From positions 1 to 8,804 of the forward strand of contig CAAECP010000037.1 in assembly GCA_900754385.1 (NCBI GenBank): a stretch of 8,804 nucleotides of DNA. The letters are read 5' to 3'. A model generated the notes under the pieces. It did not search any database, was not told where the DNA came from, and was given only the letters and a program-made list of their open reading frames with translations. The stretch is from an uncultured Collinsella sp. (GTDB taxonomy: Bacteria; Actinomycetota; Coriobacteriia; Coriobacteriales; Coriobacteriaceae). Shown piece after piece: positions 1-6,155 of the stretch. Made by a program: the position numbers and the translations under genes. Each line of letters begins with the position of its first letter. The stretch's first letter is position 1.

Positions 1-2
1 AA

Positions 3-653
3 GATTGTATGGAGCGCGTGCTGGCGCAAGCGCTCTCGACGCTCGACGGTCCGGTCGATATGCTCGACCGCGCGGCACAGCTGCTCGGCGGGCTTGAGCC
101 GGGTGAGGTCGATGGCGCGCTCGAGGCGCACGTGGACCGCAATCGATCTTTCGACGACATTCCGATGGCCGCTGGCAAGCCTGAGGCCTGCTCGCTGCTG
201 CTGATGCTCGTTCGACAGGGCGAGGCTGCCCGCCGCATGTTGCCGACGGCGCCGATCGTCTCGTCCCGTTCGTTTGCCGAGCGCTCCTGGCCGTACATGC
301 TCGCGTGGTCCGACCTGGGGCTTAACGGCAAGGAGCGCATGTCGGTCGATTCGCTGGCGCGCGCCGAGGTGCGCCGTTTTGCCGACGAGGATACGAGCGA
401 GCGCGTGCGAAACGAGATGATGGGCGTGCTGGGCGAGCTACTGGGTATTTCGCCCGAGCAAATGGAGGAGCTGCGCTCCGAGGACGGTCAGCGTCGTTTG
501 CACGAGGGAATGAAAAAGTTCGAGGGCGAGGTTCAGGACGCCATCGATAAGATGATGGGCGGTCAGGGCGGCTCGCAAGGTAGTCCCCAGGGTGGCCCGA
601 TGCCGCACCCGCCAGTAGATCCGAGGCAGTTCCCCTTTTTCTCGCAGAACTAA
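3..653 (+). CDS. Hypothetical protein, 5' end probably cut by window
   Basis: I do not recognise this protein. The frame is open to the window edge (codons GAT TGT precede the first ATG at 9) and no Shine-Dalgarno site fits before that ATG, so the true start probably lies upstream. From ATG 9 there are 214 residues. The body (about 1-180) looks soluble and mostly helical, with a tryptophan-containing patch around 90-101 (SFAERSWPYMLAW) and a charged, probably helical stretch around 113-180. The end (about 184-214) is a low-complexity Gly/Gln/Pro tail finishing in a Phe-rich PFFSQN. There is no signal peptide, membrane segment or zinc motif in the visible part. Codon use is GC-rich, like its neighbours, so it looks like a native gene. 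It lies upstream of the ruvCAB promoter but is separated from it by structured DNA and need not be functionally linked. Confidence 0.75.
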   Translation, partial: DCMERVLAQALSTLDGPVDMLDRAAQLLGGLEPGEVDGALEAHVDRNRSFDDIPMAAGKPEACSLLLMLVRQGEAARRMLPTAPIVSSRSFAERSWPYMLAWSDLGLNGKERMSVDSLARAEVRRFADEDTSERVRNEMMGVLGELLGISPEQMEELRSEDGQRRLHEGMKKFEGEVQDAIDKMMGGQGGSQGSPQGGPMPHPPVDPRQFPFFSQN

Positions 654-671
654 CTATGGGATAGGGCCAAG

Positions 672-699
672 GTTACGCGGTTTTGCCAAACCGCGTAAC
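672..699. repeat. Perfect 12-bp inverted repeat (hairpin)
   Basis: GTTACGCGGTTT (672-683) and AAACCGCGTAAC (688-699) are exact reverse complements around a TGCC loop. The hairpin begins 18 nt after the stop of the upstream gene. No T-run follows on either strand, so it is not a canonical intrinsic terminator. It could still end or stabilise the upstream transcript, or belong to a repeated extragenic palindrome. Confidence 0.8.
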
Positions 700-700
700 G

Positions 701-820
701 AGTCGACGCTGCGCGAGCCCCTGCCGGGCAATCTGCCGCTCAAACCGTCGCTTGCGTACAGAAGTACGCGGCGCTCCTCTTTCGCGACACCTTGCCACGG
801 CAGGGACTCGCTCGCTGACT
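701..820. repeat. Nested inverted-repeat element, possible structured RNA or extragenic palindrome
   Basis: The sequence folds back on itself. The arm 713-726 (GCGAGCCCCTGCCG) pairs with 798-811 (CGGCAGGGACTCGC), with one G-T wobble. The pairing continues as 727-731 (GGCAA) with 792-796 (TTGCC) past a single bulged A at 797. Inside sits a smaller hairpin: GCGTAC (754-759), loop AGAA, GTACGC (764-769), extended by CGC 749-751 with GCG 771-773. As an alternative, GTCGC 747-751 can pair with GCGAC 784-788. AGTC 701-704 also matches GACT 817-820. I see no convincing reading frame here. It lies between the 672-699 hairpin and the ruvC promoter. It may be a REP/MITE-like repeat, a small RNA, or a transcription end; the sequence alone does not decide. 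Confidence 0.6.
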
Positions 821-847
821 TATGCTCAACCTATGGTTCAACCTTGC

Positions 848-878
848 TTGCCAGATACGGTCGCTGTTGTGTTATTCT
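848..878 (+). promoter_or_regulatory. Probable ruvCAB promoter
   Basis: TTGCCA at 848-853 matches five of six bases of the sigma-70/sigma-A -35 consensus. TATTCT at 873-878 is a plausible -10 at 19-bp spacing. The overlapping TGTTAT at 870-875 gives 16-bp spacing. Either would start transcription about 60 nt upstream of ruvC, inside or next to the SOS box. The spacing is not ideal, so the exact hexamers are uncertain. Confidence 0.5.
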
Positions 879-892
879 AGAACAGACGTTCG
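879..892. promoter_or_regulatory. LexA-type SOS box upstream of ruvC
   Basis: The core GAAC (880-883), AGAC (884-887), GTTC (888-891) has the GAAC-N4-GTTC form of the Gram-positive (Bacillus/mycobacterial) LexA operator. The spacer AGAC also fits the R-N-R-Y pattern of the Bacillus consensus. The flanking C/G positions match only on the right (A879, G892). The box abuts the predicted -10 and lies 56 nt before the ruvC start, where bound LexA would block transcription. Control of ruv genes by LexA is known in other bacteria. The match here is by eye. Confidence 0.7.
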
Positions 893-934
893 TGAATGAT
901 GCGCGGGGCCTTGTCTTGCGCTGTGCTTGTGGCG

Positions 935-942
935 AGGGGAGG
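935..942 (+). promoter_or_regulatory. ruvC ribosome binding site, decides a TTG start
   Basis: AGGGGAGG at 935-942 is a near-perfect Shine-Dalgarno sequence placed 5 nt before TTG 948. The upstream in-frame TTG at 927 has no such site, and starting there would add seven residues not found in RuvC proteins. Confidence 0.8.
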
Positions 943-947
943 TTGGC

Positions 948-1469
948 TTGGTTATCTTGGGCATCGACCCCGGTTTGGCTCATACGGGTTGGGGGATTAT
1001 CGAGGAGCGGCGTGGCGAGGTTCGCTGCCGTGCCTATGGCTGCATCGAAACCAGTGCCGGAAGTCCGCTCGCGGTGCGCCTGTCGCATATCGCCCATGAC
1101 CTTAAGGATGTCGTTGAGCGTTATCGACCCGACACGGCTGCTGTCGAGAGCATCTACTTTGGCGCCAACGTTCGTTCCGCCATCCCCACGGCGCATGCCC
1201 GCGGTGCTGCGCTTGTGGCGCTTTCGGAGTGCGCGCTCGAGATTGGCGAGTACACGCCCATGCAGATCAAACAGGCTGTGGTGGGCACCGGCGCCGCTGA
1301 CAAGCGGCAGGTCGCCTACATGGTACGCACGCTAACACAGCTCGACCACGACCCGCATCCTGACCATGCCGCCGATGCCCTGGCCTGCGCCATCTGCCAC
1401 GTAAACCTCAGCCGCACCCGCGCCCTTACCGGTGGCGAGTTCTATCAACAGAGAGGAACCGGATACTGA
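948..1469 (+). CDS. ruvC: RuvC, Holliday junction resolvase
   Basis: RuvC is a dimeric, Mg2+-dependent endonuclease that cuts four-way DNA junctions symmetrically during recombinational repair, acting with RuvAB. The TTG start at 948 is chosen from the Shine-Dalgarno site and because it gives the family N-terminus (MVILGIDPG) and 173 residues, the length of the E. coli protein. The RNase H-like active site is visible: D7 in GIDPG, E67 in AAVESIYF, and H140/D143 in HPDHAADALA. The third position is His rather than the Asp of E. coli; as I recall, Thermus RuvC also has His there, so the enzyme should be active. Y70/F71 follow E67 where the base-stacking aromatic sits in E. coli. The stop codon overlaps the ruvA start by one base (TGATG), implying translational coupling. 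It is the first gene of the predicted SOS-controlled operon. Confidence 0.97.
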   Translation: MVILGIDPGLAHTGWGIIEERRGEVRCRAYGCIETSAGSPLAVRLSHIAHDLKDVVERYRPDTAAVESIYFGANVRSAIPTAHARGAALVALSECALEIGEYTPMQIKQAVVGTGAADKRQVAYMVRTLTQLDHDPHPDHAADALACAICHVNLSRTRALTGGEFYQQRGTGY

Positions 1470-2089
1470 TGATTTCCCAGCTCCACGGAACGCTTGTCGA
1501 GGCCACGATGAGCTCTGCTGTCGTCGATGTGTCGGGCGTTGGCTTTGAGCTCGGCATCTCGGGCAGCACTGCGGCCACGTTGCCGACGCCCGGCGGCGAG
1601 GTCCGCCTCTACACGCGTATGCAGGTGCGCGAGGACGCCATGACACTTTTCGGTTTTTCCTCAAAGGATGAGCGCACGATGTTCGATCGGCTCGTGTCCG
1701 TCTCGGGCGTTGGCCCGCGCTTGGCGCTCGCCGTTCTTTCCACTTATACCGTGGGGCAGCTGTATTCGCTGGTGATGGCCGAGGACGACAAGGGTATGGC
1801 CAAGGTGCCCGGTGTGGGCAAAAAGACAGCTCAGCGCCTGATCCTGGAACTCAAGAGCACCTTTGCCAAGGACAAGGGCTTTGTCCCGGTCGACGTGATT
1901 CCCGGCCAGGTTGCGATGCCCGTGCCCGCTGCTGCTCCCTCGGCCATCGATGATGCCCGTGCGGCGCTCCTTTCCATGGGCTTTAGCCCGCAGGAGACCG
2001 ATGTTGCCCTGAGCGGGTATGATGGGCAGAATATGCGTGTCGAGGATCTGCTCGGCGCGGCGCTTAAGCGACTCGGAATGGATGCGTGA
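1469..2089 (+). CDS. ruvA: RuvA, Holliday junction DNA-binding subunit
   Basis: RuvA binds the Holliday junction as a tetramer, holds it in a square-planar form and loads the RuvB motor. At 206 residues it is a normal length. Domain I (about 1-62) is the OB-fold, beginning MISQLHGTL. The acidic pin that separates strands is present as E55-D56 in [11 protein letters not shown], the same numbering as E. coli. Domain II carries two helix-hairpin-helix motifs, VSGVGPRLA (78-86) and [12 protein letters not shown] (113-124). A Pro/Ala-rich flexible linker (about 139-158) leads to domain III (about 159-206), the UBA-like RuvB-contacting domain with the ALLSMGF turn. ATG 1469 overlaps the ruvC stop. 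An AGAGGAA stretch lies about 11 nt upstream and may help reinitiation. The stop overlaps the ruvB ATG in the same TGATG manner. Confidence 0.97.
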   Translation: MISQLHGTLVEATMSSAVVDVSGVGFELGISGSTAATLPTPGGEVRLYTRMQVREDAMTLFGFSSKDERTMFDRLVSVSGVGPRLALAVLSTYTVGQLYSLVMAEDDKGMAKVPGVGKKTAQRLILELKSTFAKDKGFVPVDVIPGQVAMPVPAAAPSAIDDARAALLSMGFSPQETDVALSGYDGQNMRVEDLLGAALKRLGMDA

Positions 2090-3156
2090 TGTGGGAAGCC
2101 GATGACTCTCAGGACCTGTGGGCGACGCCCGGCAACTCGCCGGCGGCATCCATGGCGCACGGCGAGCGCATGGTGGGCTCGGAGCTGACGGCCGAGGACC
2201 TCGATGTCGACCGCACTTTGCGCCCCCAGCGCCTGGACGATTACTGTGGCCAGGAGCACATCAAGCAGAGCCTGCGCGTGTTGATCGAAGCGGCGCAGAG
2301 CCGTGGCGAGACGCTCGACCACGTGATCTTCTCGGGTCCTCCGGGCCTGGGCAAGACCACGCTGGCCACCGTTATCGCCAACGAGCTGGGCGCTCAGATC
2401 AAGACCACGAGTGGCCCTGCCATCGCGCGCACGGGCGACCTGGCGGCCATCCTTACTAACTTGCAGCCGGGTGATGTGCTGTTTATCGACGAGATCCACC
2501 GCCTCAACCGTTCGGTCGAGGAGGTCCTGTACCCCGCGATGGAGGACTTTGCCCTCGATATCGTGATTGGCAAGGGTCCGGCGGCGCGCTCGATTCGCCT
2601 GGATATTCCCAAGTTTACGCTGGTAGCGGCAACGACCCGCTCAGGCATGTTGACCGGCCCGTTGCGCGACCGCTTTGGCATTTCATATCGCCTGGATTAC
2701 TACACGGTCGAGGAGCTCGCGCAGATTGTGACGCGCTCGGCGACTATCCTGGGCGTGACGATCGACCATCCCAGTGCACTCGAGATCGGCTCGCGTTCGC
2801 GCGGCACGCCACGTCTTGCCAACCGCCTTCTCAAGCGCGTGCGCGATTACGCACAGGTGCGTGGCAACGGCCCTATCGAGCTCGATATCTGCCGCCAGGC
2901 GCTCGAGTTCTTCGAGATCGACGAGCTCGGTCTGGACTGGATGGATATTCGTATCTTGGAGACGCTTGCCAAGACGTTCTCCGGCCGTGCCGTGGGACTT
3001 ACGACCCTTGCCAGCGCGGTGGGCGAGGACCCGGGCACGCTCGAGGATGTCTATGAGCCCTATTTGCTGCAGTGCGGGCTGATGATTCGTACGCCGCAGG
3101 GCCGTCAGGCAACCCTTCGCACCTTTGAGCACCTGGGGATTGAACCTACCGTTTAG
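2089..3156 (+). CDS. ruvB: RuvB, Holliday junction branch-migration ATPase
   Basis: RuvB is the hexameric AAA+ motor that pumps DNA through the RuvA-bound junction. From ATG 2089 the protein has 355 residues, slightly above the usual 330-350. The extra length is a poorly conserved N-terminal extension (about residues 1-35). Visible motifs are Walker A GPPGLGKT (83-90), Walker B LFIDEIH (131-137), sensor 1 ATTR (181-184), the arginine-finger region GPLRDRFG (190-197) and a sensor-2-type [17 protein letters not shown] segment. A C-terminal winged-helix DNA-binding domain follows (the [16 protein letters not shown] region). ATG 2089 is preferred because it repeats the ruvC/ruvA TGATG overlap. 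GTG 2086 one codon earlier, or ATG 2151, are alternatives; upstream Shine-Dalgarno signal is weak in all cases. No clear terminator follows ruvB. Confidence 0.96.
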   Translation: MWEADDSQDLWATPGNSPAASMAHGERMVGSELTAEDLDVDRTLRPQRLDDYCGQEHIKQSLRVLIEAAQSRGETLDHVIFSGPPGLGKTTLATVIANELGAQIKTTSGPAIARTGDLAAILTNLQPGDVLFIDEIHRLNRSVEEVLYPAMEDFALDIVIGKGPAARSIRLDIPKFTLVAATTRSGMLTGPLRDRFGISYRLDYYTVEELAQIVTRSATILGVTIDHPSALEIGSRSRGTPRLANRLLKRVRDYAQVRGNGPIELDICRQALEFFEIDELGLDWMDIRILETLAKTFSGRAVGLTTLASAVGEDPGTLEDVYEPYLLQCGLMIRTPQGRQATLRTFEHLGIEPTV

Positions 3157-3233
3157 GGCGCTTTGTTTTGGCGGGCTGTTGGACTATCGCTGGGCATCGG
3201 GTAAACATATCGCCGTTCATCGGTTATGGGCGT

Positions 3234-3260
3234 TTTACTATTGCGCGCCCGTGCTATGCT
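3234..3260 (+). promoter_or_regulatory. Candidate fhs promoter
   Basis: TATGCT at 3255-3260 resembles a -10 box, with TTTACT at 3234-3239 as a weak -35 at a short 15-bp spacing. This places the start site about 35 nt before the fhs ATG. The 144-base ruvB-fhs gap shows no T-run terminator and nothing I recognise as a tetrahydrofolate riboswitch. Confidence 0.4.
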
Positions 3261-3287
3261 GAATTGGTCTTTTTCTCATTCGGTAAC

Positions 3288-3294
3288 GAAAGGA
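3288..3294 (+). promoter_or_regulatory. fhs ribosome binding site, decides the start
   Basis: GAAAGGA at 3288-3294 sits 6 nt before ATG 3301. The open frame extends back to 3226, but those 25 extra codons overlap the predicted promoter and do not resemble the family N-terminus. Confidence 0.75.
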
Positions 3295-3300
3295 CCGCCC

Positions 3301-4968
3301 ATGCCTACTGACATCGAAATCGCACGTTCCGTCACGCCGCTGCCCATTACCGAGGTGGCTAAGAACGCCGGCGTCGACGTAAAGCACCTGATTCCGTACG
3401 GCTTCGACAAGGCTAAGGTTGACTATTCACTGCTTAACGAGCCGACCGATCACCAGGCCAAGCTCGTCCTCGTGACCGCTATCAACCCAACGCCCGCGGG
3501 CGAGGGCAAGACCACCACGACCATCGGTCTGGCCGATGGCCTGCGTCGTCGCGGCGTCAAGAGTGCCGTGGCCCTGCGCGAGCCTTCGCTCGGCCCCGTC
3601 TTTGGCGTTAAGGGCGGTGCTGCCGGCGGCGGTTGGGCTCAGGTCATCCCCATGGAGGATATCAACCTGCACTTTACCGGCGACTTCCACGCTATCGGTG
3701 CTGCCAACAACCTGCTGGCCGCCATGCTCGACAACCACATCCAGCAGGGCAACCAGCTCGGTATTGACGTTAAGCGCATCACTTGGAAGCGCGTCGTCGA
3801 TATGAACGACCGTCAGCTGCGCCACGTCATCGACGGCATTGGCGGTAAGGCCCAGGGCGTGCCGCGCGAGGACGGCTTCGATATCACCGTCGCCTCCGAG
3901 GTCATGGCAATCCTGTGCCTGTCTACGAGCATCAGCGACCTCAAGGAACGCTTGGGTGAGATCGTCGTCGGCTACAGCTTTGCCGGCGAGCCCGTCCGTG
4001 CCCGCGACCTTAAGGCCCAGGGTGCCATGGCCGCGTTGCTTAAGGACGCGCTCAAGCCCAACCTGGTGCAAACGCTCGAGGGCACGCCCGCGTTTGTCCA
4101 CGGCGGTCCCTTCGCCAACATTGCCCACGGCTGCAACTCTATCATGGCCACGCGTATGGCGATGCGCTTTGGCGATGTCGCCATTACCGAGGCTGGCTTC
4201 GGTGCCGATCTGGGTGCCGAGAAGTTCCTCGACATCAAGTGCCGCATGACGGGCGTTCGCCCCAGCGCTGTCGTGATCGTCGCCACTGCCCGCGCGCTTA
4301 AGTACAACGGCGGTGTTGCCAAGGCCGACCTCAACGAGGAGAACCTCGAGGCCCTCAAGGCCGGCATGCCCAACCTGCTGCGCCACGTCGACAACATTCA
4401 GAATGTCTACGGTTTGCCCTGCGTGGTCGCCATCAACCGCTTCCCGACGGACACCGAGGCAGAGCTCGCGCTCATCGAGTCCGAGTGCCAGAAGCTCGGC
4501 GTCAACGTTAAGCTTTCTGAGGTCTGGGCCAAGGGCGGCGAGGGCGCGCTCGAACTGGCCGATGAGGTCATGCGTCTGATTGAGCAGCCGAGCGAGCTCA
4601 AGTTTGCCTATGAGGACGGCGCTGATGTCGCTGATGCCCTCGAGGCCGTTGCCACCAAGGTCTACCGCGCCGACGGCGTTGACTTTACGCCGGCCGCCAA
4701 GCGCCAGCTCGCCGAGCTGCGCGAGAATGGCTTTGGCAACCTGCCGGTGTGCGTCGCCAAGACGCAGTACAGCTTTAGCGACAACGCCAAGGCCCTGGGC
4801 GCTCCCGAGAACTTCCGCATCACGGTGCGTGAGCTCAAGGTTTCCGCCGGCGCCCACTTTGTGGTCGCACTGACTGGCAGTGTTCTGACCATGCCGGGCC
4901 TGCCCAAGGTCCCTGCGGCCGAGAACATCGACGTCGACAACGACGGCAACATCACCGGCCTGTTCTAA
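3301..4968 (+). CDS. fhs: Formate-tetrahydrofolate ligase
   Basis: This cytoplasmic enzyme (10-formyltetrahydrofolate synthetase, EC 6.3.4.3) joins formate to tetrahydrofolate using ATP, supplying one-carbon units for purine, fMet-tRNA and methylene-folate synthesis. At 555 residues it matches the usual bacterial length of about 556. The ATP-binding loop is [12 protein letters not shown] (63-74), the first family signature. The second signature is around [15 protein letters not shown] (100-114), running into [12 protein letters not shown]. The segment [13 protein letters not shown] (297-309) is another highly conserved block near the active site. The gene is flanked by its own candidate promoter and a strong terminator, so it is probably transcribed alone. 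In anaerobes lacking the full acetyl-CoA pathway the enzyme is common for formate assimilation or ATP-yielding reversal; no partner enzymes are present here to decide which. Nothing in the sequence looks damaged. Confidence 0.98.
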   Translation: MPTDIEIARSVTPLPITEVAKNAGVDVKHLIPYGFDKAKVDYSLLNEPTDHQAKLVLVTAINPTPAGEGKTTTTIGLADGLRRRGVKSAVALREPSLGPVFGVKGGAAGGGWAQVIPMEDINLHFTGDFHAIGAANNLLAAMLDNHIQQGNQLGIDVKRITWKRVVDMNDRQLRHVIDGIGGKAQGVPREDGFDITVASEVMAILCLSTSISDLKERLGEIVVGYSFAGEPVRARDLKAQGAMAALLKDALKPNLVQTLEGTPAFVHGGPFANIAHGCNSIMATRMAMRFGDVAITEAGFGADLGAEKFLDIKCRMTGVRPSAVVIVATARALKYNGGVAKADLNEENLEALKAGMPNLLRHVDNIQNVYGLPCVVAINRFPTDTEAELALIESECQKLGVNVKLSEVWAKGGEGALELADEVMRLIEQPSELKFAYEDGADVADALEAVATKVYRADGVDFTPAAKRQLAELRENGFGNLPVCVAKTQYSFSDNAKALGAPENFRITVRELKVSAGAHFVVALTGSVLTMPGLPKVPAAENIDVDNDGNITGLF

Positions 4969-4993
4969 GCTCGCTGCTCATAGCCGCTTGCCC

Positions 4994-5030
4994 GCCCCGT
5001 CGCGCCTACCAAGGCCCGGCGGGGCTTTTT
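4994..5030 (+). terminator. Intrinsic terminator of fhs
   Basis: GCCCCGTCG (4994-5002) pairs with CGGCGGGGC (5017-5025) through one G-T wobble. GCCT 5004-5007 and AGGC 5012-5015 extend the stem past a C-C mismatch to an ACCA loop. TTTTT follows at 5026-5030. The hairpin begins 26 nt after the fhs stop and is a textbook Rho-independent terminator. Confidence 0.92.
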
Positions 5031-5094
5031 GATCCTTAGGCCCGCGCATGTCTTGTAGATACCGACGGACTCTGCCCATCATAGGCTTTTGCGC

Positions 5095-5103
5095 TGGTAG
5101 AAT
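5095..5103 (+). promoter_or_regulatory. Candidate extended -10 promoter for the PASTA-like gene
   Basis: TGGTAGAAT at 5095-5103 fits an extended -10 element (TGN followed by TAGAAT, five of six consensus bases). No good -35 lies 17 bp upstream, as is usual for extended -10 promoters. A GGAAAGGA ribosome site (5133-5140) follows, 8 nt before ATG 5149. Confidence 0.5.
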
Positions 5104-5148
5104 GCATGGATAACTTGATGCTTACAGGCGACGGAAAGGAATCGTTGC

Positions 5149-6021
5149 ATGGATCAGGACAAGACAACCGTGATGGGCGGCTGCGGTTCCGCGCAGGCTG
5201 GCGATAGCGCCGATGCGACCCGCGTTGTTCCCAACCCCGGTTATGTCGACCCCGCCGCGACGCAGCCTTCTGCCGAGCCCACACGAGTTATGGGCTATGG
5301 CGACGCGGCGCAGGACCCTTACGCTGCATCTTTGCAAAGCCCCTATGGCAACGCGGCGGCAGACCCGTTTGATTACGCGCCGCAGGATTCTTATGCCGCC
5401 TCGACGCCGAATCCCTATGATGACCTGCCGCAGAATCCCATTCCGCAGCCTCAGCAGACGACGTATATGCCGCGTACGGCGCAGCCTCGCTACGAGTCGC
5501 GCCAACCGTATCGCGAGTATCCCAAATCGATTCCGCAGTATGGTGAGGACGAGGAGAAGGCACCGTCGCGTCCGTCGGGCGTGATCAAGAAAATCCTGAT
5601 TGTGCTGGCGATCTTCTTTGCCTTGTCGGTCGTGTTCGCCATCGTGTCGGGCATGCTCAACAAGCGGGGCGCCACGACCGATGCCACGACCGAGCAGGCC
5701 GAGACCACCCAGTCTGCTGCCGTCGACCTGAGCGATATCCCGGGACAGTACTGGTCCAACGCCAAGAAGCTCCTCAAGTCGCGCGGAGCCGACCTTTCGA
5801 ACGCCGTGATCCTGACCGACGATGGCTCAACGCCTGTCATCGATTCCAACTGGGTTGTTACGAATGCCTACTATAACGACAACGGCAACCTGGAGATTCA
5901 GCTCACGCACAAGAACAGCTATGGTAACTCGTCCGGCGGCCAAAGCGGTACCGACAGCTCGAGCTCCAATACGCTGGAGGACTTGAGCAACAAGGCGCAG
6001 GAGTTGGGAGACAAGGCGTAA
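5149..6021 (+). CDS. Single-pass membrane protein with PASTA-like outer domain, possibly truncated
   Basis: The protein has 290 residues up to TAA 6019. Residues 1-142 are disordered, rich in Pro, Gln, Tyr and Ala with repeated P-Y/D-P-Y motifs, and carry three similar short motifs: DKTTVM (4-9), DATRVV (22-27) and EPTRVM (43-48). A basic KK precedes one transmembrane helix (about 149-170). By the positive-inside rule the N-terminus is cytoplasmic. After a Thr-rich linker (174-190), residues 192-255 look like a divergent single PASTA domain: an IPGQYWSNAKKLLKSRGAD start and an SNWVVTNAYYND...LEIQLTHK end, as in actinobacterial single-PASTA proteins. A Ser/Gly linker leads to AQELGDK heptads, where the frame stops. 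The role is unknown; PASTA domains elsewhere bind peptidoglycan or serve as cell-surface modules. The PASTA assignment is by pattern only. The frame continues downstream (see 6022-6135). Confidence 0.85.
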   Translation: MDQDKTTVMGGCGSAQAGDSADATRVVPNPGYVDPAATQPSAEPTRVMGYGDAAQDPYAASLQSPYGNAAADPFDYAPQDSYAASTPNPYDDLPQNPIPQPQQTTYMPRTAQPRYESRQPYREYPKSIPQYGEDEEKAPSRPSGVIKKILIVLAIFFALSVVFAIVSGMLNKRGATTDATTEQAETTQSAAVDLSDIPGQYWSNAKKLLKSRGADLSNAVILTDDGSTPVIDSNWVVTNAYYNDNGNLEIQLTHKNSYGNSSGGQSGTDSSSSNTLEDLSNKAQELGDKA

Positions 6022-6135
6022 GAGCTGGGCGATACGGCACAAAACCTGGGTGATACCGCGCAGAACTTAGGAGACATGGCGACGGATGCCTGGAACGCCC
6101 TACAAAACGGCATTTCGGGCGCACAGGGTAACTAG
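6022..6135 (+). other. In-frame continuation of the preceding gene after a TAA codon
   Basis: Directly after TAA 6019-6021 the same frame runs 37 sense codons to TAG 6133-6135. It continues the heptad pattern: ELGDT, AQNLGDT, AQNLGDM, ATDAWNA, then LQNGISGAQGN. The register is exact if the TAA replaces a Gln codon, since CAA to TAA is one transition and every other heptad has AQ at that place. The likeliest explanations are a recent nonsense mutation, a base-call error, or, less likely, readthrough. The uninterrupted protein would have 328 residues. The heptads would form an amphipathic helix or coiled coil. No ribosome binding site precedes this piece, so it is not a separate gene. Confidence 0.75.
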
Positions 6136-6155
6136 CTGTTAAGCGGGCTACAGCT
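6134..6155. repeat. Small inverted repeat between convergent genes
   Basis: AGCTGT (6134-6139) and ACAGCT (6150-6155) are exact reverse complements around a 10-nt loop. They span the end of the plus-strand frame (TAG 6133-6135) and the stop of the minus-strand gene (6148-6150). There is no T-run, so it is at best a weak bidirectional terminator. No stronger terminator is visible for either gene. Confidence 0.3.

Noticed and set aside
672..699. Intrinsic terminator for the first gene
   Set aside because: The stem is strong but no T-run follows on either strand, so I list it only as an inverted repeat.
844..1335. 163-codon plus-strand frame overlapping the ruvC region
   Set aside because: Out of frame with ruvC and Arg/Ser/Pro-rich, and it covers the promoter and SOS box.
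1831..2499. 222-codon minus-strand frame across ruvA/ruvB
   Set aside because: It is antisense to two well-conserved genes and has no start signals or recognisable motifs.
3226..3300. 25-codon N-terminal extension of fhs
   Set aside because: It has no ribosome site, overlaps the predicted -10 region, and is not part of the known family N-terminus. ATG 3301 has GAAAGGA at the right distance.
3157..3300. Tetrahydrofolate riboswitch or ruvB terminator in the ruvB-fhs gap
   Set aside because: I found no conserved riboswitch core and no stem with a T-run. Only a weak promoter and the fhs ribosome site are supportable.
3427..4857. 476-codon open frame on the minus strand
   Set aside because: It lies wholly opposite fhs, whose motifs are unmistakable. 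Long antisense frames are expected in GC-rich coding DNA, and the translation is low-complexity Gly/Val/Leu/Asp-rich.
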